Assembly (NCBI GenBank): GCA_966424055.1 | Contig: CBJLMB010000007.1 | Location: 122,063-186,062, forward strand | Source of the DNA: Deminuibacter sp966424055 | Lineage (GTDB): Bacteria > Bacteroidota > Bacteroidia > Chitinophagales > Chitinophagaceae | Direction of reading: 5' to 3' | DNA: 64,000 bases | Shown: one piece after another, positions 9,773 to 18,686 of the stretch | Position numbering within the stretch: the first letter of the stretch is position 1 | Layout of the letters: each line of letters begins with the position of its first letter | Made by a program: the position numbers and the translations under genes | Notes under the pieces: model-generated | Seen by the model: only the letters and a program-made list of their open reading frames with translations | The model's database searches: none | What the model was told of the DNA's origin: nothing

Positions 9773-9792
9773 GATTTCTTTTTTGAGGACGG

Positions 9793-9800
9793 CAAAGGTA
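9793..9800 (-). promoter_or_regulatory. -7 box of rpsT
   Basis: Minus-strand TACCTTTG matches TAnnTTTG exactly and lies about 20 nt upstream of the rpsT ATG. A convincing -33 TTTG was not seen. Confidence 0.5.
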
Positions 9801-10041
9801 GGAGTTAATATTGAAAACCGGAAATTTCTACACAAAATTTTCCAAAAAACTATCCGGGCCGCTTTACCATGCCCGTTCATGCTCCCGGAACACCTGTTCT
9901 GCCGCCTGGTAAGGCCGGCCCTGGTTTTGGGCGATCATCTGCGAAAAAAGCCGTTTTTAGCGAAAGTTTGAGGAATTTTTGTGCGGCCAAACCACGATAT
10001 TTGCAGACAATTCTATTAGAACAAGGATAAATCAGCCAGGA

Positions 10042-12789
10042 ATGAAGGATTTTTCTTATATAACGAGCTCGCATCCCGCCTACGTTGAAAGTTTATACCA
10101 GGATTATGTTAAAGATCCCGCCAGTGTGGATCCCGATCTGAAAAAATTTTTTGAAGGCTTCGATTTTGCCGTTAGCACCGTTAATGGAAATGGTAAATCT
10201 GCCACAGCGCCCGTGGGAACAGCATTGGACAGCAACCAGCTGGCCAAGGAATTTGCAGTATACCAGTTGATACAGGCTTACCGCAAAAAAGGGCATCTGA
10301 TTGCCAAAACCAATCCTATCCGCCCGCGTAAAGACCGCCATGCCAATCTTGAACTGAAATATTTCGGGTTAAGCGATGCCGACCTGAATACCAGTTTTGA
10401 AGCAGGTAAATTCATCGGCCTGGGCAAAAGCAGCCTGGCCAGCATTATTGCCAAACTGGAAAAAATATACTGTTCTTCCATTGGTGTGGAGTACAGCTCG
10501 CTGAACGATCCTGAAAGGGTTGAATGGATGGCTAAAGCTGCCGAAGAACGCCTGCTGCAGCCGGTTTCACTGGAACAGCGCCGCCGCAACCTGGAAAAGA
10601 TCAACCAGGGCGTTATTTTTGAAAAATTCCTGCATACCAAATATATCGGGCAAAAAAGGTTTTCACTTGAGGGTGGCGAATCACTGATACCCGCTATGGA
10701 TGCCATTATCAATAAAGCTGCTGATAATGATGTGAAAGAAGTGGTGATCGGCATGGCTCACAGGGGCCGCTTAAATGTGCTGGCCAATATACTGGGTAAA
10801 ACCTATGAGCAGATTTTCAGTGAGTTTGAAGGTATTATACCCGCTGACAAAACCATGGGCAGCGGTGACGTAAAATACCACCTGGGTTTCAGTAGTGATC
10901 ATGTGGCACCTTCAGGGCATAAAATTAACCTGCAGCTTTGTCCCAACCCCTCTCACCTGGAGGTGGTAGACCCCGTGGTGGCTGGTTTTGCCAGGGCTAA
11001 GGCCAATGTACTGTACAATGCTGACTACGATAAAATTCTGCCTATCCTGATCCACGGCGATGCTGCACTGGCAGGGCAGGGCATTATTTATGAAACCGCG
11101 CAGATGAGCAACCTGCCGGGTTATTACGTGGGCGGCACCATACACATCGTGATCAATAACCAGATCGGTTTTACCACCGATTTTGATGATGCCCGCAGCT
11201 CTGATTATTGTACCGATATTGCCGCCATTACACAATCTCCCGTATTGCACATCAATGGCGACGATATTGAAGCTGTTGTAAAAGCAGTGGAAATTGCCAC
11301 TGACTACCGCCAGCAGTTCAATTCTGATATTTATATCGATATTCTTTGTTACAGGAGGCATGGGCACAATGAAGGCGATGAGCCCAAATTCACCCAGCCC
11401 AAGCTGTATGCGCTGATCGATAAACACCCCAATCCCCGGGAAGTGTATATGGATTACCTCAGCAAGAACGGGGAAGCAGATGTACAGGACCTGGCTAAAG
11501 AAATGGAAAAGAAATTCTGGGCCGATCTCCAGGAACGCCTGGATGAAGTACGCCAGAAACCTTTGCCTTACAGCTACCAGCAACCTGAATTGTGGTGGCG
11601 CGAACTGCGCAGGGCCAATGCTGAAGACTTCGATCATTCGCCCGTAACAGGTATTCCTGAAGAAGAATGCAGGCGTTTGTTCAAAGGGCTGATGGAATGG
11701 CCGGCAGATTTCAACCCGCTGAAAAAAGTAGAAAAATTACTCCAGGATAAAATCAAGCTGTTTGATGCAGAGCAGAAAATCGACTGGGCTACCGGCGAAC
11801 TGCTTGCTTATGCCAGCATACTGACCGAAGGCAAAGATGTACGGCTGAGCGGGGAAGACGTGAAACGCGGTACTTTTTCGCACAGGCATGCGGTATTGTT
11901 TGATGAAGAATCCAACAAAGAATACAACAGGCTGAACCATCTGCAGGAAAAGCAGGGTATATTCCGTGTATTTAACTCGCTGCTGAGCGAATATGGTGTG
12001 CTCGGCTTTGAATATGGTTATGCAATGGCCAATCCCAATGCGCTGGTATTATGGGAAGCACAGTACGGCGATTTTGCCAATGGTGCACAAATGGTGATTG
12101 ACCAGTATATTTCCAGTGCAGAAGAAAAATGGGGTACTATGAGTGGTGTGGTATTATTGCTGCCCCATGGCTATGAAGGCGGTGGCCCTGACCATTCCAG
12201 CGCCAGGCTGGAGCGTTTTCTGCAAATGAGCGCCGAGCTGAATATGGTGGTCACCAATATCACTACGGCCGCCAATTTCTTCCATGCATTGCGCAGGCAG
12301 CTGGCATGGCCTTTCCGCAAACCGCTGATCAATATGGCGCCCAAGGCCAACCTGCGTCACCCGGGCAGTTACAGTCATATCAGTGAATTCACTTCCGGTG
12401 GATTTAAAGAGCTGATTGACGACCCCACTATCCAGGATCCGGCACAGGTGAAAAAAGTATTGTTCTGCTCAGGCAAACTCTATTTTGAACTGGCTGAAAG
12501 ACAGAAAAAAGAAAACAGGACCGATATCGCGATTGTGCGGTTGGAACAGTTGTACCCGCTGCCGGTAAAACAGATCGAGGCCCTGTATAAAAAATACGAA
12601 AAGGCGCTCTGGTTCTGGATCCAGGAAGAACCGCTGAACATGGGTGCTGCTTCCTTCCTGCAGATGAACCTGAAAAGCATCAATTATGGTGTTATCAGCC
12701 GTCATGCCAGCGCTTCTACGGCCACCGGCTTTGCTAAAGTGCATGCACAGGAACAGGCCGATATCATTGAAACTGCATTTACTATCTAA
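10042..12789 (+). CDS. sucA: 2-oxoglutarate dehydrogenase E1 component
   Basis: This 915-residue thiamine-diphosphate enzyme decarboxylates 2-oxoglutarate in the TCA cycle. Seen: the N-terminal E1-specific segment (SYITSSHPAYVESLYQDYV), AHRGRLNVLAN, the ThDP-binding GDAALAGQG with NNQIGFTT, RRHGHNEGDEP, and a C-terminal transketolase-like pyrimidine domain with LPHGYEGGGPDHSS. The frame is open back to 9979, but MKDFSYITSSHP at 10042 is the family start. It is followed by a terminator and then, 620 bp on, by sucB, so the two subunits are probably separate transcripts. Confidence 0.97.
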   Translation: MKDFSYITSSHPAYVESLYQDYVKDPASVDPDLKKFFEGFDFAVSTVNGNGKSATAPVGTALDSNQLAKEFAVYQLIQAYRKKGHLIAKTNPIRPRKDRHANLELKYFGLSDADLNTSFEAGKFIGLGKSSLASIIAKLEKIYCSSIGVEYSSLNDPERVEWMAKAAEERLLQPVSLEQRRRNLEKINQGVIFEKFLHTKYIGQKRFSLEGGESLIPAMDAIINKAADNDVKEVVIGMAHRGRLNVLANILGKTYEQIFSEFEGIIPADKTMGSGDVKYHLGFSSDHVAPSGHKINLQLCPNPSHLEVVDPVVAGFARAKANVLYNADYDKILPILIHGDAALAGQGIIYETAQMSNLPGYYVGGTIHIVINNQIGFTTDFDDARSSDYCTDIAAITQSPVLHINGDDIEAVVKAVEIATDYRQQFNSDIYIDILCYRRHGHNEGDEPKFTQPKLYALIDKHPNPREVYMDYLSKNGEADVQDLAKEMEKKFWADLQERLDEVRQKPLPYSYQQPELWWRELRRANAEDFDHSPVTGIPEEECRRLFKGLMEWPADFNPLKKVEKLLQDKIKLFDAEQKIDWATGELLAYASILTEGKDVRLSGEDVKRGTFSHRHAVLFDEESNKEYNRLNHLQEKQGIFRVFNSLLSEYGVLGFEYGYAMANPNALVLWEAQYGDFANGAQMVIDQYISSAEEKWGTMSGVVLLLPHGYEGGGPDHSSARLERFLQMSAELNMVVTNITTAANFFHALRRQLAWPFRKPLINMAPKANLRHPGSYSHISEFTSGGFKELIDDPTIQDPAQVKKVLFCSGKLYFELAERQKKENRTDIAIVRLEQLYPLPVKQIEALYKKYEKALWFWIQEEPLNMGAASFLQMNLKSINYGVISRHASASTATGFAKVHAQEQADIIETAFTI

Positions 12790-12840
12790 AACAGCACCGG
12801 TGCAGAACACCGGTTTGCAAGCAATAAGGATAAAAAAAGT

Positions 12841-12870
12841 TCCCCTGCACCTGGAAAGGTCAGGGGATTT
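12841..12870 (+). terminator. sucA terminator
   Basis: TCCCCTG (12841-12847) pairs with CAGGGGA (12861-12867), with a further ACCT/AGGT stem inside, and is followed by a run of eight T. Confidence 0.85.
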
Positions 12871-13412
12871 TTTTTGCTTGAACTATGATTTAAAAAGAAA
12901 ACCCTTATTGAAAAAAGCAGGTAAGCAGTGCCGGTATACATATTGCCAGCAGCCTGCATGTTCTGCAGTGGCGTATTTTATGCAAACAGGGCTGCCAGGC
13001 CGGTTTGGCAACTGCGGTGCCTGATAAAAGCGGGAAAAAGCGGGCTGCCTCCGGCATGAGGGAAGCAGGATGAAGAATGGCGTGTTCTTTTCATACAGCA
13101 AGTTTTGCAATAGTGGCAATTCAGTTCAGGTCTGCTTTCCACCGGAAAAGAGTGTTGGGAATACAGGTTATCTTTCTGTAAATAAAGTATAATTTTAAGG
13201 GCAACAGGTATTATCGATTAGCCAATTATTGAGATATCTTGTCATGCGGGGAAAAGAACCGGGCAATAGCACCGGCTACAGTAAACAGTGGCTATGGTAG
13301 CATTGCGGCAGGCGAAACTGTAAAAAGAATCCAAATTCCGGCCTCTTTACAAGGGATAGTATGTTAGTATTGCTTTTTCTCCGAAATTTGCCAAACTTTC
13401 TAAATTCTACAT
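12871..13412. other. intergenic stretch between sucA and sucB, no gene recognised
   Basis: Short open frames exist, but none shows a recognisable protein. The last 60 bases contain an AAATTTG segment that may be part of the sucB promoter. No known riboswitch pattern was recognised. Confidence 0.5.
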
Positions 13413-14981
13413 ATGATTGAGATAAAAGTTCCTACGGTTGGGGAATCCATTAGCGAGGTAACACTATTGAAGTGGACAAAAAAAGACGGTGAGTATGTGG
13501 AGCGTGATGAAGTGATTGCTGAACTGGAAAGCGAAAAAGCAACATTTGAAGTGAACGCAGAACAGGCAGGTGTTTTAAAAACAGTAGCAAAAGAAGGCGA
13601 TACCCTGGAAATTGGTGCCGTACTGGCTAATATCGATGAAACGGCACAGGCGCCCAAAGCTGCGGCTCCTGCTGCAAAAGAAGAAAAAGCCGCACCTGCC
13701 CAACCGCAGGCTGAAGCCATTGCAGCGCCTGCTGCACAGGCTGTAGCTGTAGGAAAAGGAATCATTGAAATGAAAGTGCCCACTGTGGGAGAATCCATCA
13801 GTGAAGTAACCCTGTTGAAATGGGTAAAGAATGAAGGCGACCTGGTAAAACGGGATGAAGTGATCGCTGAACTGGAAAGTGAAAAAGCCACTTTTGAGCT
13901 GAATGCAGAAGAAGCCGGTCAGCTGCAGCCCATGGCAAAAGAAGGAGATGTGATTAAAATAGGCGATGTAATTGCAAAAATCAATACTGACATTGCTGTA
14001 CCCGATAAACCTGCCGCTGCCCCGCAGCCCGCTAAACAGCCTGCTGCTGCGCAACAACCTTCACAGGCACCTGTTACAGCAGTACCCAACGATGTAAAAG
14101 CCACACCTGTTGCCGCTGCGATCATTGCCGATAAAAAAGTAGATCCCAAAAGCATAACACCCAGCGGCCCCAGCGGTAAAATACTCAAACACGATGTGCT
14201 GGAAGCACTGGAACATCCCGGTAAAAAAGCATTTGATGGCCAGGAGCTGTTTACGCGCAATGTGCGTAAGGAAAAAATGAGCAACCTGCGTAAAACCATC
14301 AGCCGCAGGCTGGTGGAATCCAAGAATACAACGGCCATGTTAACCACTTTTAATGAAGTGGATATGACAAGGATCATGGATATACGCAAACAGTATAAAG
14401 ATAAATTCAAAGAATCGCATGGTGTAAACCTGGGCTTTATGAGCTTTTTTGCCAAAGCCTGCGCTATTTCACTGAGCGAATGGCCTGCTGTAAATGCCTA
14501 TATTGATGGTGATGAACTGGTTTACCATGATTATGCCGATATCAGCATTGCTGTTAGTACACCCCGCGGTTTAACCGTTCCGGTTATCCGTAATGTGGAA
14601 AGCCTGAGCATGGCAGATATTGAGAAAAAAGTAATTGAGCTTGCCGGCAAGGCAAGAGACAATAAGCTCACGATGGAAGAATTGCAGGGTGGTACCTTTA
14701 CCATTACCAATGGTGGTGTATTCGGTAGCCTGATGAGTACGCCGATCATTAACCTGCCGCAGAGCGCTATCCTGGGTATGCACAAAATTCAGGAGCGCCC
14801 CATGGCTATCAATGGACAAGTAGTTGTGCGGCCAATGATGTATATTGCATTAAGTTACGATCACCGCATCATTGACGGCCGTGAAAGTGTAAGCTTCCTG
14901 GTAAGGGTGAAAGAGCTGCTCGAAAATCCTGAGCTGCTGTTGTTTGGAAAAGACCCTGTTAAAACATTACTGGAGTTATAA
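13413..14981 (+). CDS. sucB: dihydrolipoyllysine succinyltransferase, 2-oxoglutarate dehydrogenase E2
   Basis: This E2 subunit transfers the succinyl group from E1 to CoA. It has two tandem lipoyl domains: residues 1-75 with lipoyl Lys42 and 117-190 with Lys158, both in ELESEKATFE. Ala/Pro-rich linkers follow (80-112 and 195-235), then a peripheral-subunit-binding domain (about 243-275) and the catalytic acyltransferase domain with HRIIDG (His484, Asp488). Many proteobacterial SucB proteins have a single lipoyl domain in about 400 residues; here 522 residues hold two near-identical copies. The annotation as succinyl- rather than acetyltransferase rests on sequence type and on sucA just upstream. 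Confidence 0.95.
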   Translation: MIEIKVPTVGESISEVTLLKWTKKDGEYVERDEVIAELESEKATFEVNAEQAGVLKTVAKEGDTLEIGAVLANIDETAQAPKAAAPAAKEEKAAPAQPQAEAIAAPAAQAVAVGKGIIEMKVPTVGESISEVTLLKWVKNEGDLVKRDEVIAELESEKATFELNAEEAGQLQPMAKEGDVIKIGDVIAKINTDIAVPDKPAAAPQPAKQPAAAQQPSQAPVTAVPNDVKATPVAAAIIADKKVDPKSITPSGPSGKILKHDVLEALEHPGKKAFDGQELFTRNVRKEKMSNLRKTISRRLVESKNTTAMLTTFNEVDMTRIMDIRKQYKDKFKESHGVNLGFMSFFAKACAISLSEWPAVNAYIDGDELVYHDYADISIAVSTPRGLTVPVIRNVESLSMADIEKKVIELAGKARDNKLTMEELQGGTFTITNGGVFGSLMSTPIINLPQSAILGMHKIQERPMAINGQVVVRPMMYIALSYDHRIIDGRESVSFLVRVKELLENPELLLFGKDPVKTLLEL

Positions 14982-15015
14982 AATACCCTCTCCCGCAAAA
15001 TGATAACACTATTAT

Positions 15016-15049
15016 ACTAAAATGGCATAAGGATCGCCGCCATTTTAGT
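15016..15049. terminator. hairpin downstream of sucB
   Basis: ACTAAAATGGC (15016-15026) pairs perfectly with GCCATTTTAGT (15039-15049). No uninterrupted T tract follows, so termination is probable but not certain. Confidence 0.55.
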
Positions 15050-15185
15050 GTAATGGATTTTACATCAATCCTCGATCTGTTATGCTATTGTGTTGCCGGT
15101 GAAAACCAGGTGAATATACTGTAATACCGGCAGCCTGTTTTCATGCTACAAGCACTAACTGAATCATGTACCAAATAATAACTGT

Positions 15186-16100
15186 ATGAAGTCCGTACAA
15201 GTTTTTAGCCTGCTTTGTTTACTGGGGCTGGCTGCCTGTCAGAAAGAATTGTCTGTTGAAACAGGGAATATACCCGGCGGCGACAGCACATTGCTGGTGA
15301 AGATTGTTGTTACCAACCAACAGAACGATTCTACCGTAATGGCGTATTCGTATGATGGCAATAAACGGGTTATCGGTACTGCCTATTCAGGCAAAGATTC
15401 CAACAACAATGAATACAATCAGCAATTACAGATCAAGCGGGATAATAATGGAAGGATAACACAGGTGGCAGGCAGTGTACGTCTTGCTACGCTGTTGCCC
15501 GAAGGTATACCCGCCGGGACCTTGCCGGTGAGCAGGGACGGGGAAGTGCAAACCACCAAAAACGTTCATTATCCCGATGCTTCCACCAGGAACTTTGACT
15601 ATGTAACCAGCATATTCCAGATGGGCGCTATTACAGCTACTGATAGCACAGTATATACTTATTCCAATAACACGGTGATCAAAGCGGTCAGCTATTTATC
15701 TGCTGCGCTGGTGCCGGGTTTGCCCTCCTTTAACTTTCTTGCAGATTCAACTGTGTATGCCTATGATGGGCAGGGTAACCTGACCAGTTCAAATAGCTAT
15801 GGCCCTTCTGACCTCAGTTCCCCTGGCAGTACCCTTGTACTGGGGATCACCAATACCTATGAATATGGAACGCAGCCCAATCCGCTGGTATTGGGTAATG
15901 AAGCATTTCTGTTTGACCAGGAAACGCGTTGTTCAGCCAATGTGCTGCTGAAGCAGACTGTGGCAGGTGATTTTGATCCTGGTACCAAAGCCTATTCAGC
16001 CCTTACCTTCAATACACACCAGCTGATGCTGACCGCTGATCTGACAGAGACTGATGCGGATGGCACCAGGACGTATAAAGTGAAGTGTTATTATAAATAA
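15186..16100 (+). CDS. uncharacterised lipoprotein
   Basis: The N-terminus MKSVQVFSLLCLLGLAAC has a lipobox (LAAC) and predicts a lipid-anchored protein. The 304-residue body is rich in beta-strand and in YSYDGNKRV, YTYSNNTVI and YAYDGQGNL segments. These resemble the YD-like repeats of Bacteroidota DUF4595-type surface lipoproteins. No catalytic motif is seen and the function is unknown. It stands alone between sucB and the RNA methyltransferase gene. Confidence 0.75.
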   Translation: MKSVQVFSLLCLLGLAACQKELSVETGNIPGGDSTLLVKIVVTNQQNDSTVMAYSYDGNKRVIGTAYSGKDSNNNEYNQQLQIKRDNNGRITQVAGSVRLATLLPEGIPAGTLPVSRDGEVQTTKNVHYPDASTRNFDYVTSIFQMGAITATDSTVYTYSNNTVIKAVSYLSAALVPGLPSFNFLADSTVYAYDGQGNLTSSNSYGPSDLSSPGSTLVLGITNTYEYGTQPNPLVLGNEAFLFDQETRCSANVLLKQTVAGDFDPGTKAYSALTFNTHQLMLTADLTETDADGTRTYKVKCYYK

Positions 16101-16135
16101 AAGCATTTCTGTCTGTATGCAATGCGCAGCGCTAT

Positions 16136-16143
16136 TACATTTG
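16136..16143 (+). promoter_or_regulatory. candidate -7 box of the RNA methyltransferase gene
   Basis: TACATTTG ends four bases before the ATG at 16148. The position implies a leaderless or nearly leaderless transcript. Confidence 0.45.
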
Positions 16144-16147
16144 CACT

Positions 16148-17347
16148 ATGCGCTTTGCTGAAAAATATGTGGAACAGGCTGTGTTGCTGATACAGGCATA
16201 CAAGGGGGATATACCCCTTGCCGCCTACCTGAAACAATATTTTGCGCAGCATAAAAAGCATGGCTCAAAAGACAGGAAATATATCTCCCATCTCTGCTAC
16301 TGTTATTACCGGCTGGGGCATGCGCAAAAACAATTGCCTGTGTCTGATCGTTTGAAACTGGCCTTGTTCCTTTGCAGTGATACACTCGATGGCTGGGCTG
16401 TATTATTTGACCAGTTATGGCAGGAGCAACATAGTGTGCAGCTGGATCAGCGGATTGGTTTTGTGCAATCCATATATCCCGGTTTTACTACAAAAGATAT
16501 TTTCCCCTGGTTGAATGCGTGTAGTGAAGAAATAGAGAAAGAAGCATTTGCTCAAAGCCACCTGGTGCAGCCGGATGTATTTTTGCGTGTACGGCCGGGA
16601 TATGAAAACAAAGTAAAAGAAAAGCTAAGGGCGCATGATATTGCATTTGAACAAACAGGTGGGGCAGGTATAGCATTAGCGCCGGGGAGCCCGGTGCAGG
16701 AGATACTGGTGGTGAATAAAGAAGTGGTAGTGCAGGATTACAGCTCTCAACAGGTAGGCGCATTTCTCGACTACGCTCGAAATGCCCTCAGCTCCTTCGA
16801 CTACGCTCAGGAGCCCACCCCCCCGCTCCGCATTTGGGACTGCTGCGCCGCCAGCGGCGGGAAATCCATCCTGGCCTGGGATCTGATGCAGCCAGTTCAT
16901 CTGGATGTATCTGATGTACGGCCTTCTATCCTGCATAATTTGCAGCAGCGGTTTAAAGAAGCGGGGATAACAAACTATCATGCCTTTACTGCCGATCTTG
17001 CACGCCCCTTGCAGCATGCTGCGCCGCCTTATGATATGGTGATCTGTGATGCTCCCTGCAGCGGATCGGGTACCTGGAGCCGTACACCCGAGCAATTGTA
17101 TTTTTTTGATAAACAGCAGCTGGATAAATATACCACACTGCAGCAAAAAATTATCCGGCATACCAGTACAGCAGTAAAGCCCAATGGATTATTCCTCTAC
17201 ATTACCTGCTCTGTATTCAAAGCGGAGAATGAACAACAGGTGGACTATCTGTGTAAACAAGGGTTTACCCTGTTGAAGCAGGGAGTGATAAAAGGGTATA
17301 GCCTTCGTGCAGACAGTATGTTCGCTGCGCTACTGAAAAAAGCATAA
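16148..17347 (+). CDS. RsmB/NOP-family RNA (cytosine-5) methyltransferase
   Basis: The Rossmann-type methyltransferase domain begins at IWDCCAASGGKS (SAM-binding motif I). It includes DAPCSGSG (motif IV) and YITCSVF, whose cysteine is the usual catalytic residue of m5C RNA methyltransferases. The N-terminal 200 residues are a family-typical helical and PUA-like region. An approximately 18-residue insert (FLDYARNALSSFDYAQEP) just before motif I is encoded by two hairpin repeats at 16762-16814, which keep the reading frame. The target RNA (16S rRNA C967 in the RsmB case) cannot be told from sequence. Confidence 0.9.
   Translation: MRFAEKYVEQAVLLIQAYKGDIPLAAYLKQYFAQHKKHGSKDRKYISHLCYCYYRLGHAQKQLPVSDRLKLALFLCSDTLDGWAVLFDQLWQEQHSVQLDQRIGFVQSIYPGFTTKDIFPWLNACSEEIEKEAFAQSHLVQPDVFLRVRPGYENKVKEKLRAHDIAFEQTGGAGIALAPGSPVQEILVVNKEVVVQDYSSQQVGAFLDYARNALSSFDYAQEPTPPLRIWDCCAASGGKSILAWDLMQPVHLDVSDVRPSILHNLQQRFKEAGITNYHAFTADLARPLQHAAPPYDMVICDAPCSGSGTWSRTPEQLYFFDKQQLDKYTTLQQKIIRHTSTAVKPNGLFLYITCSVFKAENEQQVDYLCKQGFTLLKQGVIKGYSLRADSMFAALLKKA
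16762..16783. repeat. covarying-stem hairpin, copy 1
   Basis: The invariant loop TCGACTACGCTC (16767-16778) is enclosed by ATTTC (16762-16766) and GAAAT (16779-16783), a perfect stem. It lies in frame inside the RNA methyltransferase gene. Other copies: 16791, 42906 and 42938. Confidence 0.85.
16791..16814. repeat. covarying-stem hairpin, copy 2
   Basis: The loop TCGACTACGCTC is closed by T-A and by GCTCC (16791-16795) paired with GGAGC (16810-16814). It follows copy 1 after 7 bp, in the same orientation, inside the coding sequence. Confidence 0.85.
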
Positions 17348-17486
17348 TTGTTTTATCGCAACAACACCCTCGAAAAAGCTGAGCCGTGGCATAAGACGGA
17401 TGATAACAGTGTTCCCGTTCTCCCAATTACCTTGTAAATACCTGGAATAAAACACTGCATATAGAACGAAAAATGCATGCAATAAA

Positions 17487-17520
17487 AACCGGTAAAGCAG
17501 GGATGCAGTACCGGTTCTTT
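17487..17520. terminator. terminator between the RNA methyltransferase and mnmA genes
   Basis: AACCGGTA (17487-17494) pairs with TACCGGTT (17509-17516), preceded by A4 and followed by CTTT. It is placed to end the mnmA transcript and the converging one. Confidence 0.65.
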
Positions 17521-17561
17521 AATAAATTAAAAAGCAATAAACGGGGAAAGACTTAAGGCTA

Positions 17562-18653
17562 TTATCGCTGAATAATGCCGCCGCCGATTACCTCATCACC
17601 TTCATAAAATACGGCACTCTGGCCGGGTGCGATGCTTTTTACATTCTCATAAAAACGGATGCGCAATCCATTATCACTGGTGTATAAATTGCTTAAAGCA
17701 CCTTTATCTTTATAGCGTATTTTGGTGATGGCCTCCATGCCGTCGGTGATGCCATCGTATTTGATCCAGTTTATTTTGCCTACCTGCATTTCACTTCTTT
17801 CCAGGTCTGCTTCATCGCCCAATACCACTGTATTGGTAGAAGGTTCGATACCGGTAACATATACAGGATGGCCAAGCGCAATATCCAGTCCTTTGCGTTG
17901 ACCGATAGTATAGAACGGGTAGCCTTTGTGTTTACCCAGGCGTTTACCGGTTTTATCTACAAACCAGCCACCATCCACCTTTTCTTCCAGGCCTTCCACA
18001 CGGCGTTTCAGGAAGCCGCGGTAATCATTATCCGGAACAAAGCAGATTTCATAGCTTTCACTTTTCTTTGCCAGTTCAGGATAGCCATAATCCAGGGCCA
18101 TCTGCCGGATGGCTGTTTTGCGGTATTTACCCAGGGGCATGATAGTTCTGCTCAGCAGTTCCTGGTCGAGCCCCCAGAGAACATAACTCTGGTCTTTTGT
18201 TTCATCGAGCCCTTTACTGATAACATAGCGGCCGTTTTCATGCTGGTAAATATTGGCATAATGACCGGTGGCAATAAAATCGCAGCCCAGGGCATTGGCT
18301 CTTTTCAGCAGTGCGCGCCATTTGATATGCGTATTGCACATCACACAGGGGTTGGGTGTGCGGCCGGCGAGGTATTCTTCAACAAAATTCTCGATCACAA
18401 AATCGCCAAATTCCTCACGTATATCCAGGATGAAATGAGGGAAGCCATGTTGCACAGCTGCCTGCCGTGCATCATTAAAACTGTCTATATTACAGCAGCC
18501 TGTTTCCTTGTGGCTGCCACCACTACTGGCATAATCCCATGTTTTCATGGTAATGCCCACTACTTCATAGCCCTCATGATGCAGCATGAGCGCCGTAACG
18601 GTACTATCAATACCGCCACTCATCGCCACTAAAACCTTTCCTTTACGGCTCAT
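17562..18653 (-). CDS. mnmA: tRNA-specific 2-thiouridylase
   Basis: MnmA adds sulfur to U34 of tRNA-Lys, -Glu and -Gln. The 363-residue protein has the PP-loop SGGIDS at residues 12-17. The two catalytic cysteines are in NPCVMCN and YEICFVPDN, and TGHYA and GQRKGL are further signatures. The length is normal. A TATCTTTG box lies 17 bp before the ATG; immediately upstream of that, where a -33 element should sit, begins the octamer repeat array at 18687. Confidence 0.97.
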   Translation of the reverse strand: MSRKGKVLVAMSGGIDSTVTALMLHHEGYEVVGITMKTWDYASSGGSHKETGCCNIDSFNDARQAAVQHGFPHFILDIREEFGDFVIENFVEEYLAGRTPNPCVMCNTHIKWRALLKRANALGCDFIATGHYANIYQHENGRYVISKGLDETKDQSYVLWGLDQELLSRTIMPLGKYRKTAIRQMALDYGYPELAKKSESYEICFVPDNDYRGFLKRRVEGLEEKVDGGWFVDKTGKRLGKHKGYPFYTIGQRKGLDIALGHPVYVTGIEPSTNTVVLGDEADLERSEMQVGKINWIKYDGITDGMEAITKIRYKDKGALSNLYTSDNGLRIRFYENVKSIAPGQSAVFYEGDEVIGGGIIQR

Positions 18654-18670
18654 GTGTGAAAAAATTTCTG

Positions 18671-18678
18671 CAAAGATA
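18671..18678 (-). promoter_or_regulatory. -7 box of mnmA
   Basis: Minus-strand TATCTTTG matches TAnnTTTG. The expected -33 position falls in the GGTTGATT repeat array, where no TTTG is present. Confidence 0.5.
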
Positions 18679-18686
18679 GTTATAAG

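Noticed and set aside
10912..11637. A 241-residue open frame on the minus strand inside sucA
   Set aside because: It lies wholly antisense to a well-conserved enzyme, shows no recognisable family, and its composition is that of a shadow of the coding strand.
13400..13891. A minus-strand open frame with internal repeats opposite sucB
   Set aside because: Its repeats simply mirror the two lipoyl domains on the + strand.
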